A DNA stretch of 64,000 bases from Coptis chinensis (taxonomy: Eukaryota; Streptophyta; Magnoliopsida; Ranunculales; Ranunculaceae), in the NCBI GenBank assembly GCA_015680905.1, contig CM027377.1:58425501-58489500 (forward strand), read 5' to 3'. Shown piece after piece: positions 21,371-33,689 of the stretch; within the stretch, counting starts at the first letter, position 1; each line of letters begins with the position of its first letter. A program made the position numbers and the translations under genes. A model generated the notes under the pieces. The model was given only the letters and a program-made list of their open reading frames with translations. It was not told where the DNA came from and made no database searches.

Positions 21371-24125
21371 ATGGGTTGTAATGTAAGAGACAAGCATCTA
21401 AGAAGCAATCATAGAAAAATCAGATCATCTTTAATGAAACTCAATTCAGATACCAACAACTTGCCTGTTGAAAGGTTTGGTACTGGTAGTAATTTACCTG
21501 AATTAACTCTAAAACCATCTGATCATTGTTTGGGAATTGATAACAGAAGCCCAAATCCTAATTTTGATGAAACTAGTGGTTGGGGTTACTGTACTGAAGA
21601 TCAGTTGGAAGAGTTGTTGTTAAAGAATTTGGAGTTTTTGTACACTGAAGCTTTGTCTAAGCTTGTCGCGTTAGGGTACGATGAGGATGTTGCTTTGAAA
21701 GCGATTTTGAGGAATGGGCATTGTTATGGTAGTTTGGATGTGTTGTCGAATATTTTGCAGAATTCGCTTGCTTATTTGAATAGTAGTAGTAGTAGTAATG
21801 TGACTTCAGAGGAGTCGGACTCGGTTTTTGTTGATTTAAGGCAGTTGGAAGAGTATTCTTTGGCTGCTATGGTGTGTTTGTTACAACAAGTTAGGCCACA
21901 GTTGAGTAAGGGAGATGCTATGTGGTGTTTACTTATGAGTGATCTTCATGTAGGTCGAGCTAGTAGTATGGAAATACCGGTTTTGCCTTCGTCTGGTATT
22001 GGTGGTGGGGTGACTAGTGAGAATGTGAGTAATGGTTTGAATGGGATTGCTCCTGGGAATTGTAAGTTTCATGGTGGTTGGGGATTTGGTAGCGGAGAGG
22101 CTTGTGGGTTTTCGATTAGTGGGTCTTTTCAGTCTCCTTTTCATGCTGCGGTTGTGAAAAATATTGAGTGTCCAAAGAGGTTTAATCTCACACCACCTAT
22201 GGAATCCATGTTACAAAAGAATGTTACTCTGTTTGCGGCGGGGTTCCGAGCGAATGCTAAAACTACTGTGATAAAACCGCAGATTTTCGGAAGATCTTCT
22301 GTGGGTGTCAAATTGGAACCTGAAGTTTCTTCTGGGAAGTCCGAGGGTTTCAAGGAGAATGCCAAACAGTCTGGTGGAAAACCACAGATTTTTGGAAGAT
22401 CTGCTGTGGGGGTCAAATTAGAACCTGAAGTTCCTTTTGAGAAATCGGAAGGGGCTCAAGACTCTGAGGCTTTAGATGTAGTGAATTCTGTGTTGAGTAG
22501 CTTGGGTAATTTGAGTCTTGACGAGAAAGTGGAAGGTGGTACACCTGACCATAAGAATGAGATGATTCTAAATCTGATCCATCAGATTAGAGACCTAGAG
22601 GGACAGATCATAGAACGGAAGGACTGGGCTCACCAGAAAGCCATGCAAGCTGCTAGGAAACTCAGTCATGATCTCACAGAACTTAAAACATTAAGGATGG
22701 AAAGGGAGGAGACCCAACGGTTGAAGAAAGGCAAGCAGACCTTGGAAGACACAACAATGAAAAGGCTCTCAGAGATGGAGAATGCTTTGAGGAAAGCAAG
22801 TGGTCAAGTTGATCGTGCAAATGCAGCAGTGAAAAGGCTTGAGACCGAGAATGCTGAGATCAAGGCGGAGATGGAAGCATCAAAGCTGAGTGCTTCTGAG
22901 TCCGTGACTACTTGTTTGGAAGTTGCCAAGAGGGAGAAGAAGTGTCTTAAGAAGCTTTTGGCATGGGAGAAACAGAAAAGTAAACTTCAAGAGGAGATTG
23001 CAGATGAAAAACAAAAGATTTCGCAGTTACAAGAGCAGCTGGTTCTCATTAAGGAAACTCAGAAAGACACTGAGGTATGTTGCAATAGATATGAAATAAA
23101 TAGATTATTGTTTTATATTGGAAAACATTCTGTTCAATTATGTTCCGACATGACTGAAAAATGCTGATGTTTTGAATGAAATATTTACAAAGTAGAGAGT
23201 ATTATTTATCGCTTACTTGTTGCGGGGATAGATGTACTTTTATTTTAGGTTTGTATCGTTAATGGACCATGTCCTTGTTTTATTGTTGGTTTTCGATACC
23301 ATAAACTAGATGATGTTTTTGGCCCCGGATGAGTGAGATAGGAAGTATCATATGCTTCAGCGGTTTGAAATTTAGGCAGTCTCTATCAGTAAGGTGACTT
23401 GAAGGTTGGATGAGTTGGTCAGTTGCTGTGCTAAAGACGGTCAACAGTTTCTTAGAAACACTATACTTCTGTTTGCTGGTCTTCACTAATAGTTTAAACT
23501 GTTAAATCACGTAAGTGATTTGATATTCAATTATGGATGTACAAGCTAACTTTTGTAATTATTATCCAAAAGAAGTTCACATTTGTAATGTAATATCTGA
23601 TCACAGGTGAACTGGAGGCAGGAACTCAAGGCTAAAGAGCTGGCGATTGCTCAGGTAGACGAAGAAAGAAGATCCAAAGAAGCAACAGAGGTCAACGCTA
23701 AACGAAAGACGGAAACCGTACGCCACAAGATAGAATTAGACTTCCAGCGCCATAAGGATGACATTCAGAGATTGGAACAGGAACTTTCTCGTCTCAAAGC
23801 ATCTGTTGGATCCACTCAGATTAATTGCCAAACAAATCCAATCCGAGCAGGAGACACTGAGATTGCAAAAACCCCTAGTGAGACAAATGCAAGGATGCTT
23901 AATGAGTTGAATAAATTGCAGGATTTTTCAGAGAAAGAAATGGACTATGACAGGGAATGCTTGATATGTAAGAAGGATGAAGTGTCAGTTGTGTTCCTTC
24001 CTTGTGCTCACCAAGTTTTGTGTGCAAGTTGCAGTCAGGATTATGGTAAGAAGGGCAGAGCTAATTGCCCATGTTGCCGGGTCCAGATCGAACAACGAAT
24101 CAATGTTTATGGAGCAAGCTCCTAG
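21371..24125 (+). CDS. MIP1: MIP1-like RING-type E3 ubiquitin ligase
   Basis: Two exons, 21371-23074 and 23607-24125 (GAG/GTATGT and TCACAG/GTG), give 740 aa, about the length of Arabidopsis MND1-interacting protein 1. The N-terminus MGCNVRDKH also fits that subfamily rather than its RF298/RF4 relatives. Residues about 93-135 form a UBA-like helical segment. About 390-680 is a long coiled coil rich in K and E. The C-terminal C3HC4 RING has C686, C689, C701, H703, C707, C710, C722 and C725, all present, so E2 binding should be intact. In Arabidopsis MIP1 was found as a partner of the meiotic protein MND1; substrates are not evident here. A 35-residue segment repeats at residues 302-319 and 337-354. 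The intron between the exons is 532 bp. Poly(A)-signal-like AATAAA lies at 24297 and 24331. Confidence 0.9.
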
Positions 24126-24336
24126 TTTGGTTGAAAGAATGCCGTGTTTCATCAGTAAGTTTGGTTGATCAGAACTATACAATCTCATTGCCGTTATAAG
24201 TCATTGGGATTCTTTACTTCCATTATAGCAAAAAAGTAGCTGAGCTTTTTCAGGCTTGGGCTTTATGGGCCAATTCTGATATGCTTGTAGTTGGTGAATA
24301 AAAGTTGTTCTAAAGTGTCTCTTTGCGAAGAATAAA

Positions 24337-26005
24337 TTATAGAATTTTCCTCCTACGACGGAATTTTGATGTTATGCTGAATATGGTATTATTACACAAC
24401 TGAGTTTATAATGTCATATTTTCATTATTCTATACCATATTACATCGGCGTTCCTGTTGTGCAAGATAAGGTCCTAACTTGTAATAGGAGTAAGTGGTCC
24501 TTCTAAAGCTATGAATAAGTGTTCATTTCTTTCTTTCTTTTTTTCTGTGGTTTTTTATTTTTTCTTGTGTGTGTATTTTATTTCAAACTCACTTATCAAT
24601 AATCTTCTTCTTCTTGGAGTTAATATTTATATCTGGACAATATAATTACCGTTTTGTTTATTGAAATATCTGTAATTTGGTTTGAAGGCATCGTTGCACC
24701 AATTCCAGAGATCCTTTTCAACTTTCACATCGTGCTTTTGCTAACCCATGAAGATAACATTAGGCAGAAGATGTGGTCTTAATTGGTGACATGCGTCTAG
24801 CTCGCGACCCACCCTGGTTTGAGGGGGAAACCCAAGTGACTTGTAATCGAATAGATGGCTGATTTCCTTTTCAGTTTAACCTCAATTGCTTTGATCCTTG
24901 ATATAGCGATGTGATGATTCTATAAGGGTGCAAGAAGTGTCTCTTCTCACTTATGTCTTTCTATAGTCTTCTTGAAATTTGTTTTAATGGGTTTGAGGGT
25001 GTCTCGATAGTGTCATTCCGGTGATTCTTAAATTCATTTGCAGGTCGTGTTTTGTGTCGTGCTTGTTAATCTAAATTGTATGAGATGCACCATATATTTT
25101 TGAAATGAGCTCCTTTGCTTTGCTGAATTTGATCGAATTGTTCACCCAGATTCTTCTGAAACGACCTTTGTCATGCTTACCTTAGGTTTTGATGACCAAT
25201 TCTGGACTGTGTTAAGTGTAGGCTTTAGTGCGTTACTGCTGTTTCTGTTTCTTTATTTGAAGGTAATTTACTAGTAACATTTGGAAAGATACTCCATAAA
25301 GTTTACTGAAAGGAAATTAGTAGCTCAAGATGCGTCCTATGTAAGGACGTTAATAAGCACTGCTTGCGGAATATCCGGCTGGAGGTTGATCAGGGAACTT
25401 GAGTACCGTTGTTTCTTGAGCACCTTATTCAATGAGACGGTGTATTGCTGTTTCTGCACTGTGAGTCTGAGCTGAAGCATCTAAGGAACAACAGTCATAC
25501 TATTTTTTTTTTTTGCTAGGTAAGGAATGGTCACACGAAGATTGTAATGGAATTGATGAATACATTCGGAGTTGGAGTTCAAGCCGGAAGTTGAAGAAGC
25601 AAATGTGCATTATTAGCACTAACAATAGTTTACAAAATCAGGAGGGAAGGGAAGGTAGAACCAAATCGAAGCCTAGATGAAATTTGATACTATGCACAAT
25701 GGGTTTTAGAGGAACCGTGAATATAAGCGAGAAATAGTCTATCGCGAGTAGCCTTTGCGAATCGTTTCTGTTAGGAGTATATATATTTGTTTCTCCTCGT
25801 ATTGTTATTAGTATGTTGACCTGTTTGTATTGTTGGATGCATAATACATAAATAACTTAAAAGAAACAAATAATTCGGGTTTTGCTTTACAGGTTTGCTT
25901 GAGGGTGAACAAGTTTATCAAACTCGAGCAAGTAGCACTGCCCTAGCGGCCTAGCCCTTTTTTTACGTTGTCTGAAACCCTCTTTTTTAGTGTAATACAA
26001 TAATC
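24337..26005. other. Intergenic, no gene seen
   Basis: It lies between the MIP1-like 3' end and the Tat element. T-rich tracts are present, and short open frames match nothing known to me. Confidence 0.5.
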
Positions 26006-26010
26006 CTGGC
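26006..26010. other. Target-site duplication of Tat element (left)
   Basis: CTGGC directly precedes the left LTR and recurs at 38605-38609 directly after the right LTR. Confidence 0.95.
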
Positions 26011-26566
26011 TGTAAAGGAGTGTTTTGGGTTTTCTGTTGGGACCGAGTTCGCTTCTGAGCGAACTGCCTACGTATCCTCTTGTTGGTTTTTCTTTTCTTT
26101 TCGGGGAGAGAGGAATCAGGCCCGACGTAGTTCAATCAGGTGGTATTTATAGGCTTAAGGGAATATCAATCTGGAAGGCACGTGTGGCTCTGGGACACGT
26201 GTAAGGTGGAGATCGTGAATGAGTGTTGGGCTAGTTATATTATAAGTCGTCTGCTGATTGGGTGTTGGCGAGGTCACCCCTATTTCCCGGTGGTGGGAAA
26301 TACAATCAAGATTTTGGTAATGATTACCCCTGGTGGTCATCTTATCTGAGGCGTTCTGTCTCTAGCTATGTGCTCGTACCGAGACATCTTTGTTCGTACC
26401 ACCTATTTGAAAGGAACTACTCACAGGTCGGTCTTGGGTACCGAGACATCTGAGTTCGCTGCACCTGCGCATTCTCGAGGGAGCTGCTCACAGTTCGGTC
26501 TTGGAGGTCGATGTCCTGAGTTCGCTTACGTTGCACGCGTGCATGATAGGATATCGCTCCCCTACA
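26011..26566 (-). repeat. 3' LTR of Tat element (556 bp)
   Basis: Differs from the 5' LTR by three transitions (at 26103, 26137 and 26538) and one single-base indel in a C run at the end. On the plus strand it runs TGTAAAGGAG to CCCCTACA. Confidence 0.95.
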
Positions 26567-26580
26567 TAGCCCCCTCTCAG
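26567..26580 (-). promoter_or_regulatory. Polypurine tract of Tat element
   Basis: On the minus strand CTGAGAGGGGGCTA abuts the 3' LTR start TGTAGGGG, the expected place for plus-strand priming. Confidence 0.75.
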
Positions 26581-27162
26581 TAGAGTGTTTATGCCACAGG
26601 AAACGTTCTGCTGAGAGAAAAAATGGAAGAACGTGTGGAACGTGAGCGAGCTGTGGTGGACACTTCGACCAGGACGTCGCAACTTTTGAAGTCATGTAAC
26701 GTGATGATTTGGCGGGAAAGGGAAGTTGTGTCGTAATACACACGCGATTTAATCGTAATCGCTTGAAGAAGAAAGAAACGTGTCGCCGCATTATACCTGA
26801 ATGGCGAAAAGACGATGCGCGGGAACACGTGTCGCGGGCTAGAGCCCAGGTCAATCATAACTTCTTGGTAACCGAACGGGCGGTTTATACAAAATCAAAT
26901 TTGGGACATCGAAAAGGTATTGCGTGTTTTCATCTTCGCAAAACGCAAGCTAGGGTTTCTCGGTGAGTGCTTCACGCTGCTACCCTTTCCATTTTCAATT
27001 TACTTTCTTCTCATCCGGTCGCGCTTTATTAAGTCGGTAGGTCATCGTAAGGCTATAGGGTTTAAGCTTGAGTAATTGATAGAAAAGACTTGCTATAATG
27101 TCCGATTCGGATGATACTCGATCGGAGGAGGTCCGTGAGATATCTTTGAGTTCAAGGAGAGT

Positions 27163-29263
27163 ATGAGGATGAAGAAGCGTGAAAGTGTTGGCGTTGAGGT
27201 TGAGTTGGATGAAGAGGATAGGATAGATGAGGGTAATACCCGATCTATGCCGAAAAGGTGGCGTGAGTCGAGACGCGTCAGTCGAGGGGAGATGTCGTCA
27301 TCAAGCGATGTGCCCCTTAGAAGTGTAAACCGTCGTGCTGCTAGCTCGTTCCCCGAACTGAGGGCAGCGTATGGGATTGATGTCCCCAACCTGGAGATAT
27401 ACGAACCACGGTTGAGTGAAAATGTTCGTAGTGAGGAGTACAACCCGCCGAATGGTGGAATAATAATCTGTGAGGGCCAGCTGAGAGCGCATATGCAAAT
27501 ACCGTTCTTGAAATTGGTATGTGACTTCTTGGCCCATTGTTGGAAGTCTCCTTGTCAGTTCGTTGGTAACACTTGGAGATTGTTTAAGGTGTTTGACTTG
27601 TTAAATGTGAGTGGGGAATACGACATAGGGGTATCTGACATAGTGGAGCACTATGTGGTAAGGCGATCTGGGAATCTGAACTTTAGCTTGCAAACCATGA
27701 CAACTCGTTCTGCTGTGATCGATGGAGTAAGCAATGAGGCCTGGACCAAGAGGCCATTGTTGCTAGTTGGCAACTACTGTATGAACGGGTGTAGATTGCG
27801 AACTAGGATTTGTAACATTTCCGGTGGGTAGGAACATTCTTCTGTTGTTGCTTTACATAACGATTGATAGTTGTTCTAACAGGCTGTTGTTTTGCTTTGA
27901 TTACAGAGTTTTCTGTGAAGAAGCGAACTGATCGTGGGGAGATAGAGAGGTTCGCGCGGTTGACTCGTGAAGAAAAGCAAGCGAAGCTGCCTGAAGTTGC
28001 ACACTTCTTTGTGGAGAAGGGTGGGCCTGCGATCCGGGAAAAAAGGAAGGCGCAAAAAGACCGAGCTCGAGGTCAGACAAGGGAAGAAGTGATGGAGACA
28101 CGAACGAGTGACTTAGTAACACGAGAAGAGAGGCAATGGGTGCACGGTGGTGCGAGGCGACCTGCTAGAGGTGGTGCCTCGGTCGGAGGATCGAGCTTCA
28201 CCGGGCGCTTCGATCGATGCGCCTGTGGAGTTGGAAACGGTGGTTTTCAATCCTGAAGCGAGGAGGAGCAGGTCGAGAAGAGGCCGCTGACGACGCGGAG
28301 CAAGACGCCGTCCGCGTGTTACGAAAAGTAGCGCCGCACGCCTGGGAGAGCTCTAAAGCGGCGGTTCTCGATGGTGGTCCAAATTGGGGCTATGGTTTCG
28401 CCGGGAGTGGAGCGCTGACTGGCGGTCATGGACTTGGCCACATTTGGGGCGGGTTCTAGTGCGTCCCGACGGGGGCGTGAACCCAGTCCGCTGCCGAAAG
28501 CGAAAGCTCCACGTAAGGCGAGTGAAAAGGCTGTTGTGGTGGCTGACGACTTGGAGGGACAGTTTGTGTTCCTAGATGAGTATGGGGCGCAATGTACTGT
28601 GAAGCAGAGTGATTGTAGCTTCAGGTCGAGTAAGATATCGGGTTGCCTGTTAGAACAGATAGCTTTGGATGGCAACCGCAGGGAGCTGGATGAGAAAGGG
28701 CTGACTGATAATCTGAGGCGAATGGAAATTGCACAATGTTTGGTACGCGTGTCTAATCTTCATTTGATGTATTTGTCTTTGTACAGACGATGTTGTTTTG
28801 TGGCTATTAACCATGCGTGTGTATTTGCAGCTGGTAAGTGGATTTCAGAAATTGAAGGAGATTGCGCAGTTCGCGGAGGCAGATAGAGAGACGGTGGTGA
28901 AGTTGCCCTGCGATGAACTCAAGAACGCCCGTGAGGCCTCGAAGATGGAACGCGAGGAACCGGAAGATCTCAAGAAAGCTCATCAAGCTACCGAAGTTTG
29001 ACCAAGATGTTGAAAGACACCAAGCCAAGAGCCGAGGCAAAACTATAGGGAGTCAAGAGAACGTCCTGGCAGCCACTGTGGAGATTGGTAGGTTGAACGA
29101 TTATGCCTTACACTGCAAGAAGGTTGCTCAGGACGCTACCAAAGCCTATGATGTTCTGGACGCAGATTTCGTTGAACTGGAGGCGGACTACAACGCTTTG
29201 AAGACAGATCATGCACGCCGCATTACACGCATTATCGGGGTAGACCGGTGTTTGGAGGAATAA
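27163..29263 (+). pseudogene. Antisense ORF 1 of Tat element (gypsy-type putative transposase domain protein)
   Basis: Read opposite to gag-pol. Exon 1, about 27163-27823, has an acidic/basic head, then a globular block (AHMQIPFLKLVCDFLAH, NTWRLFKVFDLL) like the plant 'putative gypsy type transposon' domain. A CCG/GTGGGT donor and TTACAG acceptor at 27907 join it in phase to exon 2 (FSVKKRTDRGEIERFARLT). Exon 2 runs to 28742 and carries YGAQCTVKQSDCSFRS and LDGNRRELDEKGLTDNLRRM. Exon 3 starts at 28831 (LVSGFQKLKEIAQFAEADR) and goes into a coiled coil ending at 29263. At least two frameshifts (near 28250-28430 and 29000) break it. Function is unknown; such antisense ORFs recur in Tat elements. 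Confidence 0.65.
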
Positions 29264-30209
29264 GTAGTGCTCCCGCCGCCGTGAGGTCGCGGTTTACGAC
29301 GATCGATATCGCTGAACCGATGTCATTTGCATCCGATGTGGCTACCGAAGTTTAGACTTGGATGGAGTATCTGTTATGGTAGGCGGGAGGGAGGCTGAGA
29401 TTGACGAATCACTTGTGCCCGGAGGGTTAATTGTTGAGCCCGAGATGGCGAAGTTGTAAATTTGTTATGTTAAAAGCTTTTGTCGCCTTATAGCCGTGGA
29501 TACATTAGAGCCGGTTTCCCAGGGTAACCCGGGCGTTCGCCTTTTATTTGTATGCTTAAGCACGATGAATGAATGACACGGTGCTCCGTTCTATGTTGGG
29601 GTATTCATGTGAGAACGAAGATTGTTTAGTCGGGTTGGATTTCCTGAGTAGTCTCAGCAACCTGGCTAACTTATTATGTTTCTATCTTGCTAAGACAGAC
29701 CGTTGATTGTATGTATGCCATGCTTGTCGCTGGTTCCCTTATTATGTATGAACTGCTTGCTTAACTATAGTTGTGTGTGATCACGGTGCGTATAACAAAG
29801 AATGGCAGGGACGTTGCAGTGACAACGTCTCTGCGCCTGGCTGGTAAGTTTGCATGAGCGTCTTGTTGTTACATGACCTGCAGCTCTGAGGTGGTTGTCG
29901 TAATGAGGTGGCCTCGGTTTTGTGAAGCAGGTCGAATCGTTTCGTATTTAGTGTCACTAACGGCAGTGTTCCCTCGCGTGCTTGACACGTGGAGGGATAC
30001 GAGCGGTTCAAGGAACGTAATGATGGCAGGCAGATGGCGTTTGGCGTCTCAAGGTAATTAAGAGGCGCTTAGGAAAAGACGTTTCCTTTTGAATAAAAAC
30101 GGTTCATCGAATACCAAAACAAGTATTTGCTTGTCTTTGTGCCAAAGCTTCAGTCTGTCTTCTTGCTTTGCTCGTTCGCTGTGCATTTCCTCCATTGCTG
30201 CTTATTCAG
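29264..30209. other. Spacer between the two antisense ORFs
   Basis: No coding match. Phrases such as TTGGATTTCCTGAGTAGTCT (about 29635) have loose counterparts after ORF 2 (about 31483), so this probably includes the 3' untranslated part of ORF 1 and the promoter of ORF 2. Confidence 0.45.
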
Positions 30210-30306
30210 GTATGTTCACTCTCTTCTGTGAGTATTCTTTCGTTGAGAAAAGTTGGGGATAAAATTGTAGCTCATGTGACAGTACGTTCCTTTCCTAGGT
30301 TTTATC

Positions 30307-31092
30307 ATGGCGAGATGTCATCCCTACGCGAGAGGAAAGGACAACATAAGGGAAACTTCTCCGCTGATAATGGAAAAGATGGAGTTTCAACCGCACGTGC
30401 ATGGTGATCGCGGGAAGAGGAAAGCTGATGTTGTAGAAGCGAAGAGTCATAAGCGTCCTAGGAGGGCTGGACGTCCAACTGGCGGCATTGTCTTTAGGTC
30501 GCCGCAGCGGGTAGGCGACACTGATCGTCACGCTGCGGAATGTAGCGACCTGGGGCAAGGTCGCCCAGTCGCTGGTGAGAGTTCGTCCTCGCGCTGTGGT
30601 GACGTGGGGAACGAGTTCTACTACGTGGGGAAGACTGGGAAGAAGCGTATGGTGAAACGGTCAGACTGTAGCTTCCACTCGGCGCCCATAGCGACCAGCG
30701 TTCTGAAGGGGATCGTGCTGGATGGCGACAAGGCAGAGATGAAGGATGAGGACATGGAGACGCTACTGGGGACGATGGATATGGCCGCTTGTTTGGTAAG
30801 TTCATGATGCACTAGGTTGTTATGTCAGTTACCAAGGCAAACTGACTATTGGACTTCGTTCGTGCAGTTTCTTGCAGGATATGATAAATTGAAAGAAGTT
30901 GTGCAAAACACCGAGGCTGTTGATAACCCTCACGTCGAGCTGGGGTGTATGCGAGCGGCGTGGGGGGCTGACAAGAGAAAGCTGGAGGTGATGACTACCA
31001 AGCCGACCGTAACGAATCGCGAGAATGCCGCGTTAGTGACCGACGCGGACGGAGTTAGAAAGGGAATTAGCCGCGGTGACCGCTTATGCTAA
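30307..31092 (+). pseudogene. Antisense ORF 2 of Tat element, diverged duplicate of ORF 1 C-terminal half
   Basis: A leader intron is likely at 30210-30298 (CAG/GTATGT ... CCTAG). The ATG at 30307 opens exon 1 to 30795. It carries KKRMVKRSDCSFHSAPI and LDGDKAEMKDEDMETLL, then AACL at a G/GTAAGT donor. Exon 2 starts at 30868 (FLAGYDKLKEVVQNTEA) and stops at 31092. The order, spacing and phase-0 intron match ORF 1 exons 2-3, but the N-terminal globular domain is missing. The first exon is entirely open. Exon 2 is short compared with ORF 1, and later bases (31093-31300) look like its frameshifted coiled-coil tail. Product function is unknown. Confidence 0.6.
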
Positions 31093-31642
31093 GAAGTGTC
31101 GGAAGGTGGCGCAGCGAAGAAGGCATATAATCGAAGCCCCAGACGCTCTGGGCCGACGAAGTACGATCTTGTTGAAAGAAAACGATTGCGAACGAATTTA
31201 ACGAGGTCATGAGATGCGTGTGATGCTGAGGTCGGCTCGGCATACTGCTTCGACTAGCGCAGCGCCAGAAGATAAGCATGTCATAAGTGAGATTTGATCC
31301 TGATTTGGCTCTGTTAGCCATGAGTTGTAAGTTCTGTTTACATTTCCCTCTCTTATACGAGAGTTAACAGTAGAGTTGTGTTTTCAGGCTTGCCTGAGTA
31401 GTTCGCCTTTTTTATTCAGGGAACTGGTTTCCACGAAAGTGGCAGTTCGATACTTGGTTAAGTTTTGTAATGATCACCGATCTGGATTTTCTGGGTAATC
31501 CCAGCAGATCGGTGGATGTAGTTGTTGTGACGAATGGTCATATAATTTTATTGGTGATGTTCCGTATGCATGTTGCCGTGCACTTGTGTGTGACTAGCGT
31601 TCTGCGTAGGATTCTAGAAATATGTGTTCGCCTTTGTGGTGA

Positions 31643-32165
31643 ACCCTAGAAATATAGGTCGCCGACGGCGGACAGAATTGGAGAGGCTATGTAGCCCGCG
31701 TGGAGCTCCGAGAGAGTCTGCTCCGCTTCACGAGCGTTTTCGTGTAGTAAACCCTTGAAATATAGGTCCTTGACGTAACAAGAATTGGGGAGGCGATGTA
31801 GCCTGTGAGCTCCAGAGAGCTGTTTGCTTACGGAGAGCGTTCTCGTATAGTCGATCCTAGAAATATAGGTCCTCGACGTAACAAGAATTGGAGAGGTCAG
31901 AGCCCGTAAGCTCGTAGAGTCAGATGATCGCATGGAGAAGAGCGTTCTCGTGGGTCGATCCTAGAAATATAGGTCCTTGACGTAACAAGACTTGGAGAGG
32001 TAGAGCCCGTAAGCTCCGAGAGAGTCATGATGCATGGAGAGAGAGCGTTCTCGTGTGGTCGATCCTAGAAATATAGGTCCTCGACGTAACAAGACTTAGA
32101 GAGGTTGTAGAGCCTATAAGCTCCAGAGAGCTGTATGCTCGCGGTGAGCGTTCTCGTTTGCGACA
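31643..32165 (+). repeat. Five-unit tandem repeat (103-108 bp) inside Tat element
   Basis: The anchor AATATAGGTC occurs at 31651, 31759, 31862, 31966 and 32070, so the spacings are 108, 103, 104 and 104. Each unit also carries GACGTAACAAGA-type, GAGAGG and GAGCGTTCTCGT blocks; unit one is the most diverged. It lies between antisense ORF 2 and integrase. Confidence 0.92.
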
Positions 32166-32398
32166 GCGTGCTGCTGGCTGAGGATGGCGGACCCAGTAAA
32201 CGTGTTGATTATCTATGCTGTGTAAACTGTTTGACTTGTCAATACAAGTAAATAGATTATATTGTATTAGTTAACATAAGAAACTTATTTTTCATTAATG
32301 TGGACAAAAGGATATACAACATGAATGGCGCTACTGGTAAAAAAATTTCAGTAGATAGGTATTCCAAGGTCGAGGCAACATCTTCCCCTCTTGGGTTC

Positions 32399-33411
32399 TT
32401 ATCCAGTATGCTCCATTGCCGAATTTCGCGCCACTCCATGTATGGGGCCTTCCCATGTGGGTGCTAACTTGGAATCGTCTTGCGTCTTTTTCAGCACTAG
32501 GTCACCAGGTTGAAAAGACCTAGGATGAACTCGCTTGTTGTAGGAGTTCTTCAGAGTTTGCTGATAAGATGCGACTCTGATGGCAGCTAAGTCCCGCTTT
32601 TCTTCCAACAGGTCGACTTCTCGTGCTAACACGGAGTCGTTGTGTCCCGACTTCGACAAGTTCCGATCGAAGTCGTGGTAGGATCATTTCGGTGGGAATT
32701 ACGGCTTCGTGCCATAACATAAGGAGAATGGTGATTCACGGCATCGATCGAAATGGGTGCGGTGAGCCCATAGAATATTCTCCAACCGATTTTGGCCATT
32801 GGCTCTTATTCTTTTCAATCTTTTTCTTCAAGTTTTCCAAGATTGCTTTGTTACCGGGCTCGCCGACCATTTACTCGAAATGCATCGTGGAGTAGAAAAT
32901 GCGTGAACGATCTTCCACTTGGCTAGAAACTCTTTAACTGTTCTGCCTTTGAACTGAGGCCCATTATCCATTACTAATGTATGTGGCAAACCAAATCTGG
33001 TGATGATGTGAATCCAGATGAAGTTTCTGACATGTGACTCTTTGACGTGTGCTAAAGGAATAGTCTCGACCCACTTGGTGAAGTAGTCGGTTGCAGCTAA
33101 TACAAAACGGAAGCCCGTACTTTTCTGTGGGATGAATGGTCCCATGATGTCCATGGCCCACATGTGGAATGGCCATGGGCTTGCTATACTGTCCATTCCA
33201 CGAGAGCAGGTTGGATGATATTGTGGCCAAATGTTTGACACTTGACACATTTGAGGACGTATGCTTTAGCATCGATCTGCATATGGGGCCAAAAATATCC
33301 TTGTGAAATGGCCTTATAGGCTAAAGAGCAACCGCCGGCATGATTTCCACATTCTCCTTCGTGGATCTCTGCGAAAACTAACTGACCCTGCTCTGGAGTG
33401 ATGCACCGCAA
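32399..33411 (-). pseudogene. Tat integrase, frameshifted
   Basis: The zinc-binding region (HEGECGNHAGGCSLAYKAIS, then CVKCQ) is followed by the catalytic core with WAMDIMGP and VMDNGPQFKG, giving the first two acidic residues of the DDE triad. The third acidic residue lies in scrambled sequence near 32850. The C-terminal part reads DLLEEKRDLAAIRVASYQQT, NKRVHPRSFQPGDLVLKK and LAPTWEGP. Frames shift at least three times, so no full integrase can be made. Confidence 0.85.
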
Positions 33412-33689
33412 GTGTGGGCCACCGTAGATTTCCCGACAATTTGTTATGGAACCAACAATAACGCCGTGGCTTGATAGGGGATCTGCTTAGCCTTGGTACA
33501 CTCCTCGTGGAGCCCGTCTTTGGATATAGTCGATGATAGGTCGCATCCATGTTTGACTTAACCGACCGGGCGAGAGAGGGAATAGGTCGCTTATTGTCGT
33601 GGTGTGCTCGACTTGGTACGCAGGTCGATCGACTACTTCTATGAGTAGTTGTCTTGGGGTGCATTTCGGTCCGGGTTGCTAGGTAAGCT

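Noticed and set aside
28319-28675. Long minus-strand frames within antisense ORF 1 (and similar ones at 30494-30812)
   Set aside because: They are shadow frames of the GC-richer antisense ORFs, with no motif of their own.
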